A stretch of 7,176 nucleotides of DNA from NCBI GenBank assembly GCA_017354595.1, contig JAFMQQ010000151.1:1-7176 (forward strand), given 5' to 3'. The notes under the pieces were generated by a model that was given only the letters and a program-made list of their open reading frames with translations, did no database searches and was not told the DNA's origin. A program made the translations under genes and the position numbers. This DNA comes from Micromonosporaceae bacterium (lineage in GTDB: Bacteria > Actinomycetota > Actinomycetes > Mycobacteriales > Micromonosporaceae). Position 1 is the stretch's first letter. Every line of letters starts with the position of its first letter. Of the stretch, positions 5,220 through 7,176 are shown piece after piece.

Positions 5220-6045
5220 CGGACAGCTTGCGGCCGACGCCACCGACCGCCGACACCTCGGGCAACCCCCGGTCAAGGTCGGCGGCGTCTGGCCGCCAGC
5301 GCGGAAGGTAGACGAGCCCCGGTTCGACCATTTCGAGGCCGGCGAAGAACGGTATGACCTCGGCCGAGCTACGCATGGTGGTCCGGCGATGCGCCGGTAT
5401 ATCCACCTTGTCGCGGTACACCCCCGCGACCTTCGCGTAGGCATCCGGGTTCAGGTCGGAGACGAAGTGGGAGATCGCGAAGTAACTGCCGTCCGGCACC
5501 GACTCCCGGGCCTCGTCCATGATCCGCTGGCAGACCTCGTCGTCGGCGATGACATGCAGGACGGAGAAGAGCAGTACGGCGACCGGCTGGGTGAAGTCCA
5601 GATGGCGGCGCAGCGCCGGATCGGCGAGGACGTCGCCGACCTGCCGGAGATCCCCATGGATCGCCACGGCGAGCGGGTTGTTCTCCAGCAGAGCGCGGGC
5701 GTGCGCCACGACAACCGGGTCATTGTCCACATAGACCACGCGGGACCCGGGGGCCCGCCCCTGGGCCACCTCATGCACGTTGCCCTGCGTCGGCAGGCCA
5801 CAACCGAGATCGATGAACTGGCGGATCCCCTCGTCGGCGAGGAAGAACACCACCCGGCTGAGGAACTTGCGTGCCTCGTGGGCACCCTCCCGTAGCTCCG
5901 GGGCGAAGGTCAGCGCCTGCTCGGCGGCCTCCCGGTCCGCAGCGAAGTTGTTCTTGCCGCCGAGGTAGTAGTCGTACATCCGGGCGACGTTCGGCACCGT
6001 GGGGTCGAAGCGCGGTGGGTCGTGCCGTTTGGCGGCATCGGGCAT
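5212..6045 (-). CDS. SAM-dependent methyltransferase, Methyltransf_19 (DUF574) family
   Basis: A 277-residue class I methyltransferase-like protein of an actinobacterial family; substrate unknown. The family hallmark ARMYDYYLGGKNNFAADREA is at 21-40. SAM-binding motif I is FIDLGCGLPT (77-86); VVYVDNDPVV (103-112) supplies the acidic ribose-binding Asp107 or Asp109; GDLR (131-134) and LLFSVLHVI (158-166) follow as motifs II/III. No membrane segment or signal peptide. The ATG at 6045 is preferred; a GTG 6 nt upstream is possible. Longer forms (to 6102) would overlap the divergent NAD kinase and add residues not typical of the family. No Shine-Dalgarno is seen, but TACCAT lies exactly 6 nt upstream, consistent with a leaderless transcript. 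Relatives, from memory, are often found near XRE/DUF397 genes, as here, but no functional link is established. Confidence 0.92.
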   Translation of the reverse strand: MPDAAKRHDPPRFDPTVPNVARMYDYYLGGKNNFAADREAAEQALTFAPELREGAHEARKFLSRVVFFLADEGIRQFIDLGCGLPTQGNVHEVAQGRAPGSRVVYVDNDPVVVAHARALLENNPLAVAIHGDLRQVGDVLADPALRRHLDFTQPVAVLLFSVLHVIADDEVCQRIMDEARESVPDGSYFAISHFVSDLNPDAYAKVAGVYRDKVDIPAHRRTTMRSSAEVIPFFAGLEMVEPGLVYLPRWRPDAADLDRGLPEVSAVGGVGRKLSVS

Positions 6046-6051
6046 GCGCAC

Positions 6052-6079
6052 ATGGTACGGCCGCCGCCGGCCGTAGAGT
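6052..6079. promoter_or_regulatory. Back-to-back leaderless promoters around a perfect inverted repeat
   Basis: Only 40 bp separate the methyltransferase and NAD kinase start codons. A perfect inverted repeat (TACGGCCG 6056-6063, CCGC, CGGCCGTA 6068-6075) fills the centre. Its outer TA on each side begins a TANNNT box pointing outward: TACCAT on the minus strand (6052-6057) and TAGAGT on the plus strand (6074-6079). Each is followed by exactly 6 nt and then the start codon, the geometry of leaderless actinobacterial transcripts. Neither gene has a Shine-Dalgarno. Polymerases could hardly occupy both promoters together, and a repressor on the repeat would cover both. Confidence 0.5.
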
Positions 6080-6085
6080 TGCCGC

Positions 6086-6952
6086 GTGGGGCTGGTACAC
6101 ACCGTCGGCCTGGTGCTTCACCCACGCCGGGACCCGGCGCCGGCGATCGAGACCATCACCGGCTGGGCGGACCAGCGCGAGGTCACCGTACTCGGGTTGC
6201 CCGACGAGGTCGGCCGGATCGCCTGCTCGGCGGTGGCGGTACCCGCTGCGGAGCTGGTCGAGCGGTCCACCCTGTTGGTCAGCCTGGGCGGCGACGGCAC
6301 CATGCTACGCAGCATGCGGTTGATCGCCGGCCGCCACACTCCGGTGCTCGGGGTCAATCTGGGCCGGTTGGGTTTCCTCGCCGAGATCGATGTCGACGAG
6401 CTGCCCGAGGCGCTCTCCGCCATCGACAACCATCGGTACACAGTGGAGGGTCGTACGGCGGTCCGGGCCGATCTACCCGGACCCGGGCCGGTACTCGCGT
6501 TCAACGACATCGCGCTGGTACGGGTGCCGGGGAACGGGTCGGCGGCGGTGGCGATCGAGGTGGAAGGGAACTCGTTCGTCCGGTACGCCGCCGACGCGGT
6601 GATCGTGGCGACTCCCACCGGCTCGACCGCGTACAGCTTCTCGGCCGGCGGGCCGATCGTCTCGCCGACCGTACCGGCGCTGCTGGTGGTACCGGCGGCG
6701 GCACACTCCGCGTTCAACCGCGCGCTGGTGCTCTCCGCACAGGAGCCGGTGACCCTGGAACTGCTGCCCAGTAGTGGCCGGCTGGCGGTCGAGGTGGACG
6801 GGATCGTGGCGGGCTACATCTCGCCGGGGCAACGGCTGGCGGTCACCGCCGATCCGGGCGCGGCCCAGGTCGTCCGGCTGGGCCGGACCACGTTCTACGA
6901 GCGGGCCCGGCGCAAGCTGCGGGTGGGCGGCAGTGCGGAGGTGGATCTTTGA
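6086..6952 (+). CDS. nadK: NAD kinase (NAD(+)/NADH kinase family)
   Basis: Cytosolic enzyme that phosphorylates NAD to NADP using ATP or polyphosphate. The 288 residues match the family length. Key motifs: LVSLGGDGTML (64-74) with the GGDGT loop and catalytic Asp70; LGVNLGRLGFLAEI (88-101); the FND segment (139-141) in the place of the usual NE/ND; ATPTGSTAYSFSAGGPIVSP (175-194); and AVEVDG (234-239) near the C-terminus. All expected active-site motifs are present, so it should be active. Actinobacteria often carry more than one family member and the housekeeping copy usually sits by tlyA/recN; neither is visible here, so this may be a second paralogue. The GTG at 6086 is forced, since an in-frame TAG lies 12 nt upstream at 6074-6076. 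There is no Shine-Dalgarno; a TAGAGT box 6 nt upstream suggests a leaderless transcript. The stop overlaps the start of the downstream oxidoreductase. Confidence 0.92.
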   Translation: MGLVHTVGLVLHPRRDPAPAIETITGWADQREVTVLGLPDEVGRIACSAVAVPAAELVERSTLLVSLGGDGTMLRSMRLIAGRHTPVLGVNLGRLGFLAEIDVDELPEALSAIDNHRYTVEGRTAVRADLPGPGPVLAFNDIALVRVPGNGSAAVAIEVEGNSFVRYAADAVIVATPTGSTAYSFSAGGPIVSPTVPALLVVPAAAHSAFNRALVLSAQEPVTLELLPSSGRLAVEVDGIVAGYISPGQRLAVTADPGAAQVVRLGRTTFYERARRKLRVGGSAEVDL

Positions 6953-7176
6953 GTCGCTATGACGTGGTCGTTGTCGGCGGCGGGCACAACGGGTTGGTCG
7001 CCGCGGCGTACCTGGCCAGGCGGGGGCTCTCGGTCTGCGTCTGCGAGGCCCGCGAGGTGGTCGGTGGCGCGGCCGTCAGCGAGCAGCCGTTCGGGCCGGG
7101 GTACACCGTCTCGACACTGTCCTATGTGGTCAGTCTGCTGCCGCCGGCGCTGGTCCGTGAGTTGGAGCTGGAGCGG
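6949..7176 (+). CDS. FAD-dependent oxidoreductase, phytoene desaturase/PYROXD2-like (N-terminal fragment)
   Basis: Only the first 76 residues are in the window. They form an N-terminal FAD-binding Rossmann fold: YDVVVVGGGHNGLVAAAYLA (4-23) with the GxGxxG-type loop GGGHNG, then VCVCEARE (29-36), where Glu33 should bind the ribose, and VVGGAAVSEQ (37-46), the GGA segment typical of the CrtI/amine oxidase superfamily. STLSYVVSLLPPALV (55-69) is like PYROXD2-type NAD(P)/FAD oxidoreductases of actinobacteria rather than true carotenoid desaturases. Substrate unknown. The TTG start at 6949 overlaps the NAD kinase stop (TTGA) and has GGAGG at 6937-6941, 7 nt upstream, so translation is coupled. Sharing a transcript with NAD kinase hints at a common redox role. 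Confidence 0.88.
   Translation, partial: MSRYDVVVVGGGHNGLVAAAYLARRGLSVCVCEAREVVGGAAVSEQPFGPGYTVSTLSYVVSLLPPALVRELELER

Noticed and set aside
1..7176. tRNA, rRNA, CRISPR arrays, insertion sequences, attachment sites
   Set aside because: No cloverleaf, regularly spaced repeats, transposase or integrase motifs were seen on either strand.

Overview
The window looks like a piece of an actinobacterial chromosome, most probably from Micromonosporaceae or a close relative. By eye the DNA is about two thirds G+C or more, with G/C-rich third codon positions. Four gene types are actinobacterial hallmarks: an XRE regulator with a DUF5753-type C-terminus, a DUF397 protein, a Methyltransf_19 (DUF574) methyltransferase and a small Cys-containing protein. 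GTAC and GGTACC are unusually frequent. No mobile element, tRNA, rRNA, CRISPR array or phage gene was recognised.

Layout, left to right. (1) 1-3322, minus strand: a cytosolic GH94 cellobiose phosphorylase (875-3322) followed by a tandem-domain GNAT acetyltransferase that runs off the left edge (1-820). A 14-bp near-match to the actinobacterial CebR cellobiose operator lies just upstream of the phosphorylase. (2) 3539-5219: a small Cys-containing protein (minus strand) diverges from an XRE/DUF5753 regulator and its DUF397 partner (plus strand). The regulator has a roughly 400-nt upstream region with a candidate promoter, TGCA-type repeats, a possible 9-codon leader ORF and a palindrome next to the ribosome binding site. 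(3) 5212-6045, minus strand: a Methyltransf_19 SAM-dependent methyltransferase whose stop codon overlaps the DUF397 stop within an 8-bp palindrome. (4) 6086-7176, plus strand: an NAD kinase-family protein translationally coupled to a phytoene desaturase/PYROXD2-like FAD oxidoreductase cut by the right edge.

How the parts work together. The left block is cellobiose use: imported cellobiose is split by phosphate to glucose 1-phosphate and glucose, probably under CebR-type control. The middle block is the regulator-plus-DUF397 pairing known from the Streptomyces whiJ and bldB families, which are tied to development and antibiotic control; the target here is unknown. The right block pairs NADP supply with a flavin oxidoreductase.

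The most interesting non-coding structure is the 40-bp spacer between the methyltransferase and the NAD kinase. A perfect 8-4-8 inverted repeat is flanked by two divergent TANNNT boxes, each exactly 6 nt from a start codon, which suggests back-to-back leaderless promoters. The GNAT gene has the same CGGCCGTANNNT-N6-start arrangement.
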